From Microlunatus sagamiharensis (lineage in GTDB: Bacteria > Actinomycetota > Actinomycetes > Propionibacteriales > Propionibacteriaceae), in contig NZ_LT629799.1 of NCBI RefSeq assembly GCF_900105785.1, positions 3,534,001 through 3,598,000 on the forward strand: a stretch of DNA of 64,000 bases, in the 5' to 3' direction. The notes under the pieces were generated by a model that saw nothing but the letters and a program-made list of their open reading frames with translations, was not told the origin of the DNA and searched no databases. This document shows positions 33,191-40,522 of this stretch, in pieces (within the stretch, counting starts at the first letter, position 1; each line of letters begins with the position of its first letter). The position numbers and the translations under genes are program-made.

Positions 33191-33859
33191 TCAGCGGATT
33201 CCCTTCGGCTTGCGAACGGTGGTCTGCGCCTTGCGGACCTGCTGCCCGGTCAGCCCGGGGCCGGTAAGCAGGTTGGACAGTTCTGCGACCTTCGGTGCGG
33301 TGCTCGGGTTCTGCCGGACGTACTCCTCGACGATGCCGGCCCAAACCGGTGACGTGAGCCGGCTGTCCTCGCGGCTCTTCTCCCACGCTCGGGCGAAGCC
33401 GGCTCGCAGCAGCGTGCGGTCGCCCAGGGCTTCGGCCTCGTCCATCAGATCGCACAGGGCCTGCGGGTCTGCCTTAGCCACTCGAGCCCGAGCATCTCGG
33501 AAGCTCGTCTCGTCCATGCTCGACGTGATGCCGAAAAGGCTGCGGGTCAGTTCGTTGGTGCGGCTTGAAACGATCTCGTCGGAGGCCGCACGCATCGCGC
33601 CGACCTTGGCCTGCGCTTCCTCGTAGATCCTGGCCTTGAGTTCGAGCTTGCCCTCGTCGGACAGGCCTCGGTCCTCCTCGACCTCGCGGATTCGCTGGTT
33701 ATAGCGACTGACGTAGTCGCCTATCTCGTCGGCGTGCTCATCGGTTGCATTGCGCTCAGGCTCAGGAAGCGGGTTCCAGGCCGGGTGGCTTGCGCGCTCG
33801 AGGCGGTAGGCCTCCAGCTGCTCGCGATGCCCTGCGAGTTCGATTCCATTCAGACTCAC
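33191..33859 (-). CDS. Uncharacterised coiled-coil element protein
   Basis: 222 residues from the GTG at 33859 with GAAAGG upstream. Almost entirely helical with heptad-like charge patterns (NGIELAGHREQLEAYRLERA; VSRYNQRIREVEEDRGLSDEGKLELKARIYEEAQAKVGAMRAA; RARVAKADPQALCDLMDEAEAL). Phage scaffold and minor virion proteins can look like this, but nothing here is diagnostic. It lies between the iteron-like repeats and the 203-residue gene on the same strand. Confidence 0.55.
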   Translation of the reverse strand: MSLNGIELAGHREQLEAYRLERASHPAWNPLPEPERNATDEHADEIGDYVSRYNQRIREVEEDRGLSDEGKLELKARIYEEAQAKVGAMRAASDEIVSSRTNELTRSLFGITSSMDETSFRDARARVAKADPQALCDLMDEAEALGDRTLLRAGFARAWEKSREDSRLTSPVWAGIVEEYVRQNPSTAPKVAELSNLLTGPGLTGQQVRKAQTTVRKPKGIR

Positions 33860-33998
33860 TGGTTTGCCTTTCTGTTGGTTTGGATCATGTTTGCGACTCG
33901 TTGGGGTCTGGCTCTCCCGGATGTTGCGTCCTCGACTGGAGGCGCCCTGCGCCGGGTGCCACTCGAACTCAAACGCGGCCCGAGTCGATCCGGACACA

Positions 33999-34027
33999 CG
34001 CGGGGTTCTTCTAAAGAACCCCCCGCG
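33999..34027. other. Hairpin at the edge of the iteron-like region
   Basis: A perfect 9-bp stem (GGGGTTCTT / AAGAACCCC, 34002-34010 with 34014-34022) on a CTA loop has further G+C pairing outside. It may terminate transcripts from the RepA-like gene or be part of a replication origin. Confidence 0.5.
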
Positions 34028-34028
34028 C

Positions 34029-34160
34029 GTGAAGGGTCCTGCCGCGTGATGCCCGTGAAGGGGTCCGTGAAGGGGTTTAAGAGCGCGAGACGTGTAGGTC
34101 GTGGAGGGGTCGTGAAGGGTCGGCGTCGAAAGGCACCCGTGAAGGGGTCCGTGAAGGGTC
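34029..34160 (+). repeat. Iteron-like direct repeats, GTGAAGGG(G)TC
   Basis: Six exact copies of GTGAAGGG start at 34029, 34055, 34067, 34112, 34139 and 34151, plus one variant GTGGAGGG at 34101, all in the same orientation within 132 bases. Several are paired at 11-12-base spacing, about one helical turn. Direct repeats beside a RepA-like gene are the layout of plasmid origins. No coding sequence crosses this 310-base gap (33860-34169). Confidence 0.7.
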
Positions 34161-34169
34161 TGGTGGGGT

Positions 34170-35189
34170 TCACGCGGCCTCCCAACGGGCGGCCTTGCTC
34201 GACGTTTTATCGCCGTGATCGAGCACCATCAGAGACCCAGCGGAGACGAGCCGCTCGAGCCGCCGACGCGCCTTCTCCCGCTCGGCTGGTGACGGCTTGT
34301 CGGTATCGAAAAGGGCGCTGGCAGCGTCTTGCGCCGTGATACCTCCGGGCTGCTTGGCAAGCACCACCAGATCCGCGGCATGCCAGACCTGCGAGCGACC
34401 GGCGCCGTGATCGTGAACGATCTGCAAAGGGCCAACCTCAGAGGCAGGCTGCTTAAGGTGCCGAACACCGACTACTGGGTCGCCGGGGTTGCCGGTCAGG
34501 AGCAGGACAGACCCAGCACCTGAGGGCAGCCACGTCGAGCCGTACAGGTCGTCGATTCCGGTCGTCTCGCCACCCTTACCGCTGACTGACTTGCGCTGGT
34601 GGTGCAGCTCGATGACCTCGACTCCGCTGGCGATGGCGGTCTGGCGGGCGCGGTTGTAGCCGGCGCCCACCTCGTCATCGGTCAGGCCTATCGCTGCATC
34701 CTTGAGGCTGTCGACAACGACGGTGTCGGCCCCGGCCTGCTCGCACAGTCGAAGCAGGATCGCCGGGTGGCGAGCCATGTCGTACGGCGGCGGGCCGGGC
34801 CAGACCGCAAGGCGTGCATCCAGCTCTGACCGCCACGCCTCACCCACCATGCGTCGGAACGACCGCGCGGCCTGCTGCGGCCGGTCCATCGCCAGGTACA
34901 GGGTGCGGCGCTTGCCAGGAGCAACGGGGAAGCCGAGGAGTTCGGCGTACTCCGGGAAGCCGCAGCGACCTAGTGCGAGTTGCTGAGCGAGGGTCGTCTT
35001 ACCGGTGCCCTGCCCTCCAGCGATGATCAACGCCTCGCCTGAAGAAAGCAGTACCTGGTCGTCGATGCCCCAGAGCGGTCGCGGGTTGGGGTCGGCGTCG
35101 AGGATGAACGACCCGCCTGAAGTGAACTGGTACGCAGCCGCACCCGCTGCGAGCACTTGTTCGAGCTCATCGTCGATACGGCTACTCAT
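34170..35189 (-). CDS. RepA-like AAA/RecA-fold ATPase, probable replication helicase or loader
   Basis: 339 residues from the ATG at 35189. The Walker A motif IIAGGQGTGKTTLAQQL (about residues 55-70) and Walker B DTVVVDSLKDAAIGLTDDEV (about 154) enclose LYLAMDRPQQAARSFRRMV, an arrangement seen in RepA/RSF1010-type hexameric helicases encoded by plasmids and phages. IELHHQRKS is the likely sensor motif. The C-terminal 75 residues look like a winged-helix (ITAQDAASALFD ... EKARRRLERLVSAGSLMV). It directly borders the GTGAAGGG repeats, which supports a replication role for the excised element. Confidence 0.72.
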   Translation of the reverse strand: MSSRIDDELEQVLAAGAAAYQFTSGGSFILDADPNPRPLWGIDDQVLLSSGEALIIAGGQGTGKTTLAQQLALGRCGFPEYAELLGFPVAPGKRRTLYLAMDRPQQAARSFRRMVGEAWRSELDARLAVWPGPPPYDMARHPAILLRLCEQAGADTVVVDSLKDAAIGLTDDEVGAGYNRARQTAIASGVEVIELHHQRKSVSGKGGETTGIDDLYGSTWLPSGAGSVLLLTGNPGDPVVGVRHLKQPASEVGPLQIVHDHGAGRSQVWHAADLVVLAKQPGGITAQDAASALFDTDKPSPAEREKARRRLERLVSAGSLMVLDHGDKTSSKAARWEAA

Positions 35190-35473
35190 GCGGCCTCCAG
35201 CAGGACGCCAATGACCTGAGGAGAAGGGCTTGTGGGCTCTGCCTCATGTAGCAGCCGAGCGTGACGGCGACAGGACTCAGCCATGTCTCGGCAGCGCTCA
35301 TCGCGATCGCGCAGTTCGACGCTCGACGCGCGACCGTTGAAGTCGCTCTGACGAGGACGCGCAGCCTCCCAGGCTTGCGCCCGTCGCTCCCAGACGCTGG
35401 GCAACGCCGACGAAAGGCACTCCTGGAGCATCCGCGCCCGGAAGCCGAACTCGAACGCTTGCGTGACCCTCAC
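35186..35473 (-). CDS. Small uncharacterised protein upstream of the RepA-like gene
   Basis: 95 residues from the GTG at 35473, overlapping the previous stop (GTGA). Helical and Arg-rich (MLQECLSSALPSVWERRAQAWEAARPRQSD ... RDRDERCRDMAESCRRHARLLHEA). The 4-base overlaps on both sides place it in one translationally coupled chain with its neighbours. No family recognised. Confidence 0.55.
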   Translation of the reverse strand: MRVTQAFEFGFRARMLQECLSSALPSVWERRAQAWEAARPRQSDFNGRASSVELRDRDERCRDMAESCRRHARLLHEAEPTSPSPQVIGVLLEAA

Positions 35474-35769
35474 TCGGCCACCTCCAGCCCCTTGAGTAGC
35501 CACAGAGGCTTCAGCTCGGCTAGGTAGACGCTGGGGTTGTGACCGGCAGCGAGAGCGCGAGCAGCGGCCTTCTCCGCGGCCGCCGCTGTGAGGAAGCATT
35601 GCCTCCGTAAACGACCGTTCTGTAGCTCGACGACGATCACGAAAGTGCCAGCCACAACCGAAGCGAGTTCGTCAAGTGCGTCAAGCTCAGCGGGCGGTAG
35701 CATTGGTTCTGCGAGCAATGCAGAGGCGGTTTCCTGGCCGGGGCCGCCTCTTCGCATGTCAGGACTCAT
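35470..35769 (-). CDS. Small uncharacterised element protein
   Basis: 99 residues from the ATG at 35769, overlapping the previous stop (ATGA). The core (AGTFVIVVELQNGRLRRQCFLTAAAAEKAAARALAAGHNPSVYLAELKPLW) looks like a small alpha/beta domain with two strands, a helix and a strand. No family recognised. It is part of a chain of four overlapping small genes between the recombinase and the RepA-like ATPase. Confidence 0.55.
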   Translation of the reverse strand: MSPDMRRGGPGQETASALLAEPMLPPAELDALDELASVVAGTFVIVVELQNGRLRRQCFLTAAAAEKAAARALAAGHNPSVYLAELKPLWLLKGLEVAE

Positions 35770-35975
35770 TCGGCACCGCCGTCCGAACGCAGCAGCGATG
35801 CGATACGCGCGCGCTGCTCAGTTGTCAGCGGCGGCGCCGATTCGACGACGCTACGGATGTGATCTGCAAGCCGACTGGCCTTGAGAGATTGCCTTGCGGC
35901 AATCAAATCAGGATCGTTAGCCGGTCGCGATCGGGTAAGCGATGCAACACGTGCTCTGTCTTGGGTCCAAGACAC
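35766..35975 (-). CDS. Small helical element protein
   Basis: 69 residues from the GTG at 35975 with GGAGG upstream. Predicted helices (DPDLIAARQSLKASRLADHIRSVVESA; TTEQRARIASLLRSDG) and basic character suggest a DNA-binding or protein-interaction peptide; excision factors are often of this size. No family recognised. Its ribosome site lies in one arm of a hairpin (35979-36017). Confidence 0.5.
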   Translation of the reverse strand: MSWTQDRARVASLTRSRPANDPDLIAARQSLKASRLADHIRSVVESAPPLTTEQRARIASLLRSDGGAE

Positions 35976-35978
35976 AAG

Positions 35979-36017
35979 AACCTCCGGGCAGGGTCAAGCA
36001 CCCTCTGCTCGGAGGTT
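35979..36017 (-). promoter_or_regulatory. Hairpin that pairs the ribosome site of the 69-residue gene
   Basis: AACCTCCG and CGGAGGTT (8 pairs) enclose further pairing (GCAG/CTGC, GGT/ACC). On the - strand transcript the GGAGG that should bind ribosomes is in the 3' arm of the stem. The hairpin also follows the 140-residue gene stop and could act as a terminator. Confidence 0.5.
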
Positions 36018-36031
36018 GAACCACGAAGCAA

Positions 36032-36454
36032 CTAACGCCGCGTGCTGCTTTCGACAATAGCACGACGGACCATCGGTAATGGAACCTCAGGACCGACTAG
36101 ACGCAGAAACTGAAGAACCCGCTGGGCTGACTCTTGTCGCAACTCGACGCTATCGCCGCAAAGATGGCACTTGAGCTTGTACCGGAGCCGTAGATCGGGG
36201 TCGAAGATATTCGCGCTCCGCTCGTCGATCTGACGAGGTTCGTCGCCCCCAGCAATCGACTGGAGGCTTCCGCGGCCCTTCCGCTCAGCTACGCGAAATC
36301 CTTTCTCTACGTACCACGGCGACTCAGTCCAACGCTCCATCAGGACGAACGTGGCGATTGACCACGGCGTCGACTCGTGGCTCCGAGCTTGGCAGCCGAT
36401 GGAGACGTAAGGTCGATCTTCGCGCCGCGGCCGTGGAACTCTCCGGAAGCTCAT
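36032..36454 (-). CDS. Uncharacterised protein coupled to the recombinase gene
   Basis: 140 residues from the ATG at 36454, overlapping the recombinase stop (ATGA); an ATG at 36466 is also open. The C-terminal half has KLKCHLCGDSVELRQESAQRVLQFLRLVG, one CxxC pair that could bind metal in a dimer. The N-terminal half is polar and basic. No family recognised. The tight coupling to the integrase suggests a role linked to integration or excision. Confidence 0.55.
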   Translation of the reverse strand: MSFRRVPRPRREDRPYVSIGCQARSHESTPWSIATFVLMERWTESPWYVEKGFRVAERKGRGSLQSIAGGDEPRQIDERSANIFDPDLRLRYKLKCHLCGDSVELRQESAQRVLQFLRLVGPEVPLPMVRRAIVESSTRR

Positions 36455-37857
36455 CAGACCCTCCACGCGATTTGGACCGTCTCGGGATTTACGATCCGCG
36501 CTTCAACGTCCAGATAAGCACGCTCTTTCGTCCCGACGGGTACGAGCCGAACAACCATCAGGACGTCGATCACCTGACGACGCACGTCGATATCCAACGA
36601 CCCCCAGACCTCTCGCGGATCTCGGGCAGTCGCCAAGTGAGCCAGGGCCGGCAGTCCGGGAGTTGGAACCTTCGCCTCCAGCTCTTGCATCCGCGCTGAC
36701 AGCCTCGCGTTGGCCGCCTTGAATTGCGACAGGGAGACGCTCCCATCAGCAAAACCCTCAGCGATCGCGTCACGTCGCACGTTGAGCGCTCTGATATCGC
36801 GCTGCACCTCAGACACATCGTTGGCATCAGCGGAGGAGATCAACTCGATCGCGTCGGGTCTGTTTAGCCTGGCGATAACAACCTCACCGACATAGTTGTC
36901 GACTGGTTCTGCCTCCCGGTACGCGTGCCCGCCCTTCTGCGAGCAGCGGTAACGACGGCGACCGTTGCGCGCACCGCCCGAGTGAATGGGTGCGTCGCAG
37001 GCGCCACACCGCGCAACGCCGGAGAGCAACTGGCGCGAGGCGCCCGGCCAGCTGGGCGCCCGTGCGGACAGGACTGCCTGCACCGAGCGCCAGGTCTCAA
37101 GGTCAACAAGTGCAGGCCACGCGGCCTCTACCGGCTCCCCGCTGGAGTCACGCACAACTTCGCCTCGATAGGTCTTGATCCCTGCAAGGCGCTCGGTGCT
37201 CAGCGTTCGGCGAAGCACCGTCGAGGTCCAGGGGTTGCCAGCCTGGGGCGTCACTAACCCCCTCGAGTTCCAGCCACGGGCGATGCTCGCCAAAGACTTG
37301 CCAGCAAGAACGTCGGCACAGCCAGAGCGGATCGCCTCGACCTCGTCCGGCCGAGGGGTGACGCCATCAAGCTCGAAGCCGAACGGACGACGCGTGCCGA
37401 AGTGACGACCCGCCTCGGCTCTCTGCTGGTTCGCGCGGCGCTGGCGCTCCGCTTTCTGCTCGCTTTCGTACTGCGAAACGCTGCCCAGCGTGCGCGCCAC
37501 CATGCGACCCGACGGCGTAGCGAGGTCGAGAGGACCCGACTGCACGGTGTACGTCGGCACGTTGCGCGGCTGGCAGATCGCAATGAACTCCTCTAGCTCG
37601 GTCGTGCGTCGGTACAGGCGATCGACGTGCCACACGAGGACGGCTTCGATTGCGCCGGCCTCGATGTCAGCGAGCATCCGCCGATATCCGGGTCGCGGGG
37701 TGCCCGAGTAGGCAGAGGTGTCGTTGTCGCTGTACACGCGCCCGACCGTCCAGCCGTTGGCGTCGGCCTTGGCTCGGCAGTCCTGCTCCTGGCGCGCGAC
37801 ACCCGCGCCTTGGCCCGTGGAGTCTTTCGAGATCCGGGTGTACAAGCCGACTCGCAT
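36454..37857 (-). CDS. int: Large serine recombinase (integrase) of the element
   Basis: 467 residues. The N-terminal resolvase domain starts MRVGLYTRISKDSTG, with the catalytic serine at residue 10 and the VLVWHVDRLYRRTTELEEF helix. The recombinase domain follows (about 155-260, RRPFGFELDGVTPRPDEVEA ... NSRGLVTPQAG). A zinc-ribbon (VARCGACDAPIHS, YRCSQKGGHA) and a coiled coil (SEVQRDIRALNVRRDAIAE ... ARLSARMQELEAKV) come next. These are the parts of phiC31-type serine integrases, which recombine attP with attB. The ATG lies at the outer edge of the attP arm, 23 bases from the GG core, so integration changes the DNA upstream of the gene from element to tadA sequence. Confidence 0.93.
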   Translation of the reverse strand: MRVGLYTRISKDSTGQGAGVARQEQDCRAKADANGWTVGRVYSDNDTSAYSGTPRPGYRRMLADIEAGAIEAVLVWHVDRLYRRTTELEEFIAICQPRNVPTYTVQSGPLDLATPSGRMVARTLGSVSQYESEQKAERQRRANQQRAEAGRHFGTRRPFGFELDGVTPRPDEVEAIRSGCADVLAGKSLASIARGWNSRGLVTPQAGNPWTSTVLRRTLSTERLAGIKTYRGEVVRDSSGEPVEAAWPALVDLETWRSVQAVLSARAPSWPGASRQLLSGVARCGACDAPIHSGGARNGRRRYRCSQKGGHAYREAEPVDNYVGEVVIARLNRPDAIELISSADANDVSEVQRDIRALNVRRDAIAEGFADGSVSLSQFKAANARLSARMQELEAKVPTPGLPALAHLATARDPREVWGSLDIDVRRQVIDVLMVVRLVPVGTKERAYLDVEARIVNPETVQIAWRV

Positions 37858-39031
37858 GGGTATATCTTCTCATGCAGGTGCCGGCCTGCATGGCCTCGAA
37901 CATCGAGGCCGCCTCCACCCCGCGGACCTCGCCGACGACGAGGCGCGAGAGGTTCTGGCGCAGTGCCTCGGGCATGAGGTCGGCGATGGTGAACTCGCCG
38001 ACCGCGCGGCCGCCGGTCGACTCCCCGTGCCCCACGCGGGCCTGGAGGGCGAGGATGTTCTGCCGCCCGGGCTGGAGGTGGGTCATCAGCTCGTAGTCGG
38101 TCTCGAGGGTGCCGAACCGCTCGTCGGCGGGGATCGCGTCGATCAGCGCCCGCAGCAGCGTCGTCTTGCCCGCGCCCTGGTCACCGGAGATGACGATCGA
38201 GCGGCGCGCGAGGACGGCCGCGTCGAGGAACGCCGCCACCTCGGGCGGCATCAGGCCGCCGTCGGCCAGGTCGGCGAGCGACACCGAGGTCATGGTGTGC
38301 TGCCGGATCACCACGCTCGGCCGGTAGGACAGGCCGAAGCCGATCGCGTGCAGCCGGAACCGCTCGCCCAGGGCCAGCGTCATCGTCGGGTGCAGGTCGT
38401 CGAACGGGCGGGCGGGCTCGGCGTTCTGGCCGAGGAAGCGGATCGCCTCGACCAGCTCGGCGTCGTCGTCGGCGACCGGGGCCATGACCTCGCGCCGGCC
38501 GTCGCCGTGCTGCACGACGACCGAGTCCCAGCCGTGGATCTCGATGTTCTCGACGTCGGGCAGGGCGAGCAGCGGCTGCAGCCGGCCGTAGCCGAAGACC
38601 GCGTCCTCGACCGCCTCCACGTACGCCTGCTCCTGCGAGGGCGACCAGAGCGCGGCGCCCTCGCGGTGCAGCGTCCGGACGTGCTCGGCCACGACCCGGC
38701 GGATGACCGAGCGACCGAGCAGCAGCCGGTCGTCACCGACGATCGGCGTGCCCGTGGTGCGGAGCTGGTGCTCGCTCTCCCCCGCGATCTCCTCCGACGC
38801 CCGCCGCCGGAGCTGGACGACCGTGGGCCAGTCGAGCTCCGCCGTGGGCAGGGGCAGGGTCGCGGCCCGCAGCTCCTCGCGCCGGAAGGCGCCGTACGAC
38901 TGGAGCGCGCGCCGGGTGACCGGGCTCGAGGCCTCGCCGACCTCCTCCACGGTGTCGACGAACAGCGGCACCTCCTGCAGCGACGGCGCCTCGGCCTGGG
39001 GCCGCAGCTCCGCGGTCTCCTCGACGCTCAC
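37667..39031 (-). CDS. tadA: TadA/CpaF secretion ATPase, cut off by the integrative element
   Basis: The authentic tadA part runs from the GTG at 39031 to about 37881 (383 codons). After EAMQAGT the frame continues about 70 codons into element DNA, antiparallel to nothing and out of frame with the recombinase, giving a foreign tail. Domains: N-terminal helical region, PAS-like/nucleotide-binding N-domain (VFGYGRLQPLLALPDVENIEIHG), Walker A SGDQGAGKTTLLRAL (about 282-296), ETDYELMTHLQ, Walker B region RLVVGEVRGVEAASMFEAM. The missing end holds the HSHSA histidine region and the C-terminal domain. The protein would probably be inactive, so pilus assembly should be off unless the element excises. 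Confidence 0.9.
   Translation of the reverse strand: MSVEETAELRPQAEAPSLQEVPLFVDTVEEVGEASSPVTRRALQSYGAFRREELRAATLPLPTAELDWPTVVQLRRRASEEIAGESEHQLRTTGTPIVGDDRLLLGRSVIRRVVAEHVRTLHREGAALWSPSQEQAYVEAVEDAVFGYGRLQPLLALPDVENIEIHGWDSVVVQHGDGRREVMAPVADDDAELVEAIRFLGQNAEPARPFDDLHPTMTLALGERFRLHAIGFGLSYRPSVVIRQHTMTSVSLADLADGGLMPPEVAAFLDAAVLARRSIVISGDQGAGKTTLLRALIDAIPADERFGTLETDYELMTHLQPGRQNILALQARVGHGESTGGRAVGEFTIADLMPEALRQNLSRLVVGEVRGVEAASMFEAMQAGTCMRRYTHASRLVHPDLERLHGPRRGCRAPGAGLPSQGRRQRLDGRARVQRQRHLCLLGHPATRISADAR
37856..37905 (-). other. Attachment-site junction, integrase-proximal end
   Basis: On the - strand tadA reads ATGCAGGCC up to the GG core (37882-37881), followed by 16 bases and TATACCCAT (37864-37856). 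The last bases of the arm contain the recombinase start codon. Confidence 0.8.
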
Positions 39032-39807
39032 CGGCCGACCGTCTCTGTCGTGCGGGCCATGCGTCCGGCGAGCACGCCGGCGGCCGCGCGCAGGCTCCGC
39101 ACCAGGGGCGACGCCTCGAACCGGCGCGGGCGGACCGCGCCGTCGGACAGGTGCGCGGCCGCCTGCGGGTCGTCGGCGACGACCGCGTGCACGCCGACGC
39201 CGAGCGCCTTGGCCACCTCCCGACGGCCGTAGGGCTCGCCCTCGCCGACGAGCACGAGCCCGGTGCGTCCCGCGGTGCTCAGCCGCTCGTGCTCGGTCAG
39301 CGACGGCAGGTGGACCCGGGCCGCCATTACCGCCCGCAGGCTCGTCCGGAGCACCAGGCCGGTCACCGCGCTGCGCTCGACCAGCGGGCCGGGCAGCCCG
39401 TGGGGGCCGAGGCGTCCGGCGTCGACGATGACGTCGTAGCCGACCTCGCCGAGGCGGTCGAACGCGTCGGCCAGGTCGTCCCAGACGCCGCCGAACAGCC
39501 CGGCGCTGGCGGCGCGGCTGAAGCCCGGCAGGAAGAGGTGCCGCTCGCCGTCCTCGCCGGACACCGGCAGCGTCTGGTCGAGGACCGCCTCGCGGAGCGG
39601 GCGGCGGTCGCGGTGGGCCTCCGCGACGCGCAGCAGGCCCTTGCCGCCGGCGCTCTGCCCGGCGAGGAAGCCGGCGAGGACGGCCTGGTGCGCGCCGGGG
39701 TCGCAGTCGGCGAGCAGCACGGGCCGGGGCCAGGACAGCGTCAGCCCGACCGCGAGCGTCGTCACCCCGGGCGCCCCGGCGGCAGAGGTGAGCAGCAGGA
39801 TCGCCAC
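39028..39807 (-). CDS. TadZ/CpaE-like MinD-type pilus-localisation protein
   Basis: 259 residues from the GTG at 39807. N-terminal MAILLLTSAAGAPGVTTLAVGL is a deviant Walker A (GAPGVTT, without the usual lysines), then VLLADCDPGAH and YDVIVDAGRLG as in MinD/ParA-fold proteins. CpaE/TadZ relatives place the Tad secretion complex at a cell pole. Loss of the lysines is common in this subgroup and suggests weak or no ATP hydrolysis. The stop overlaps the tadA start by 4 bases. Confidence 0.75.
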   Translation of the reverse strand: MAILLLTSAAGAPGVTTLAVGLTLSWPRPVLLADCDPGAHQAVLAGFLAGQSAGGKGLLRVAEAHRDRRPLREAVLDQTLPVSGEDGERHLFLPGFSRAASAGLFGGVWDDLADAFDRLGEVGYDVIVDAGRLGPHGLPGPLVERSAVTGLVLRTSLRAVMAARVHLPSLTEHERLSTAGRTGLVLVGEGEPYGRREVAKALGVGVHAVVADDPQAAAHLSDGAVRPRRFEASPLVRSLRAAAGVLAGRMARTTETVGR

Positions 39808-39810
39808 GGC

Positions 39811-40518
39811 TCAGCTCCCGGCGTCGCGCACCAGCGCGATGCGGTCCTGCGCGGCGAGCGAGGCGATCGTCGGCGCCTGACCGGCGTCGACCTCGAGGTC
39901 GACCACGGTCGAGGTCCCGTCCGCGCCCGGGGTCGAGCCCACGACCCGACCGGCGTACGTCTTCCCGACGAGGGAGTCGCGGGCGCCGGAACCGTTGGCG
40001 GGTGCCGGCAGCGCCACGACCCGCACCGGCGACGAGGGGTCCAGCAGGGTGGCGGGCGCGCGGCCCGTGGCGAGCCGGAGGCCGACCACCGAGCGCCCGT
40101 CGCCGGGCAGGGCGGTGTCGGTGACCGAACCGGGGGCGACCAGCGAGCCGGCGGGCAGGTCGAACGCGGCGCGCTTGCCGACCACCCCGGCCTGGTCGGC
40201 GACGCTCACCGTCGGGCCCGGCGGCTGCCCGTGCAGCACGACGCTCGTGAGGTCGCCGGCCTCGACCACCTCGCCGCGGTAGAGGGTGGAGGCGAGCGCC
40301 AGGACGCGCGTCTCGGTGCTGATCCGGGCGTAGACGGCGTACGACAGCAGACCGCCGAGGCAGATGGCGACGACCCCGAGCGCGATCCAGCGCGGGTTGC
40401 GCCTCCCGGGGAGGCGGGGCGGCACCGGGGTGCTCGGTGCGGCGTCCGGAGACGGACGTGACGGTCGCCGGCGGGACGGCCCGCTGCCGTTCCGTGTCGC
40501 TTCGACGTCGAGGCTCAT
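39811..40518 (-). CDS. SAF-domain CpaB/RcpC-like pilus assembly protein
   Basis: 235 residues. A Pro/Arg-rich cytoplasmic start is followed by one membrane helix (WIALGVVAICLGGLLSYAVYA) and an extracellular SAF domain (VLALASTLYRGEVVEAGDLTSV ... VGKRAAFDLPAGSLVAPGSV), as in CpaB/RcpC and Flp-pilus assembly proteins that organise the pilus or cell-wall passage. It sits 3 bases before the TadZ-like gene in the tad operon. Confidence 0.8.
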   Translation of the reverse strand: MSLDVEATRNGSGPSRRRPSRPSPDAAPSTPVPPRLPGRRNPRWIALGVVAICLGGLLSYAVYARISTETRVLALASTLYRGEVVEAGDLTSVVLHGQPPGPTVSVADQAGVVGKRAAFDLPAGSLVAPGSVTDTALPGDGRSVVGLRLATGRAPATLLDPSSPVRVVALPAPANGSGARDSLVGKTYAGRVVGSTPGADGTSTVVDLEVDAGQAPTIASLAAQDRIALVRDAGS

Positions 40519-40522
40519 GCGC

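Larger units (their letters stand above)
22635..37882. mobile_element. 15.2-kb serine-recombinase integrative element inserted in tadA
   Basis: The element length is 15,246 bp between equivalent positions of the two GG cores (22635-22636 and 37881-37882). A large serine recombinase gene lies at one end and the tadA halves flank it, in frame. Base composition falls in several parts compared with the host (for example 23-31 kb). Gene content: integrase, RepA-like ATPase, iteron-like repeats, HNH endonuclease, toxin-antitoxin, Abi protein, HTH regulators and secreted cargo. I see no capsid, tail, large terminase, relaxase or conjugation gene. It could be a phage satellite, an integrated plasmid-like element or a mobilisable island; I cannot decide between these from sequence alone. 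Confidence 0.92.

Noticed and set aside
34029-34160. GTGAAGGG repeats as a CRISPR array
   Set aside because: The unit is only 8-12 bases and spacing varies from 11 to 34 bases; no cas genes in the window.
22253-39031. tadA split explained as a frameshift or assembly error
   Set aside because: The break holds 15 kb with a recombinase gene at its end, and both junctions fit a symmetric attP/attB exchange around a GG core with both reading frames restored.
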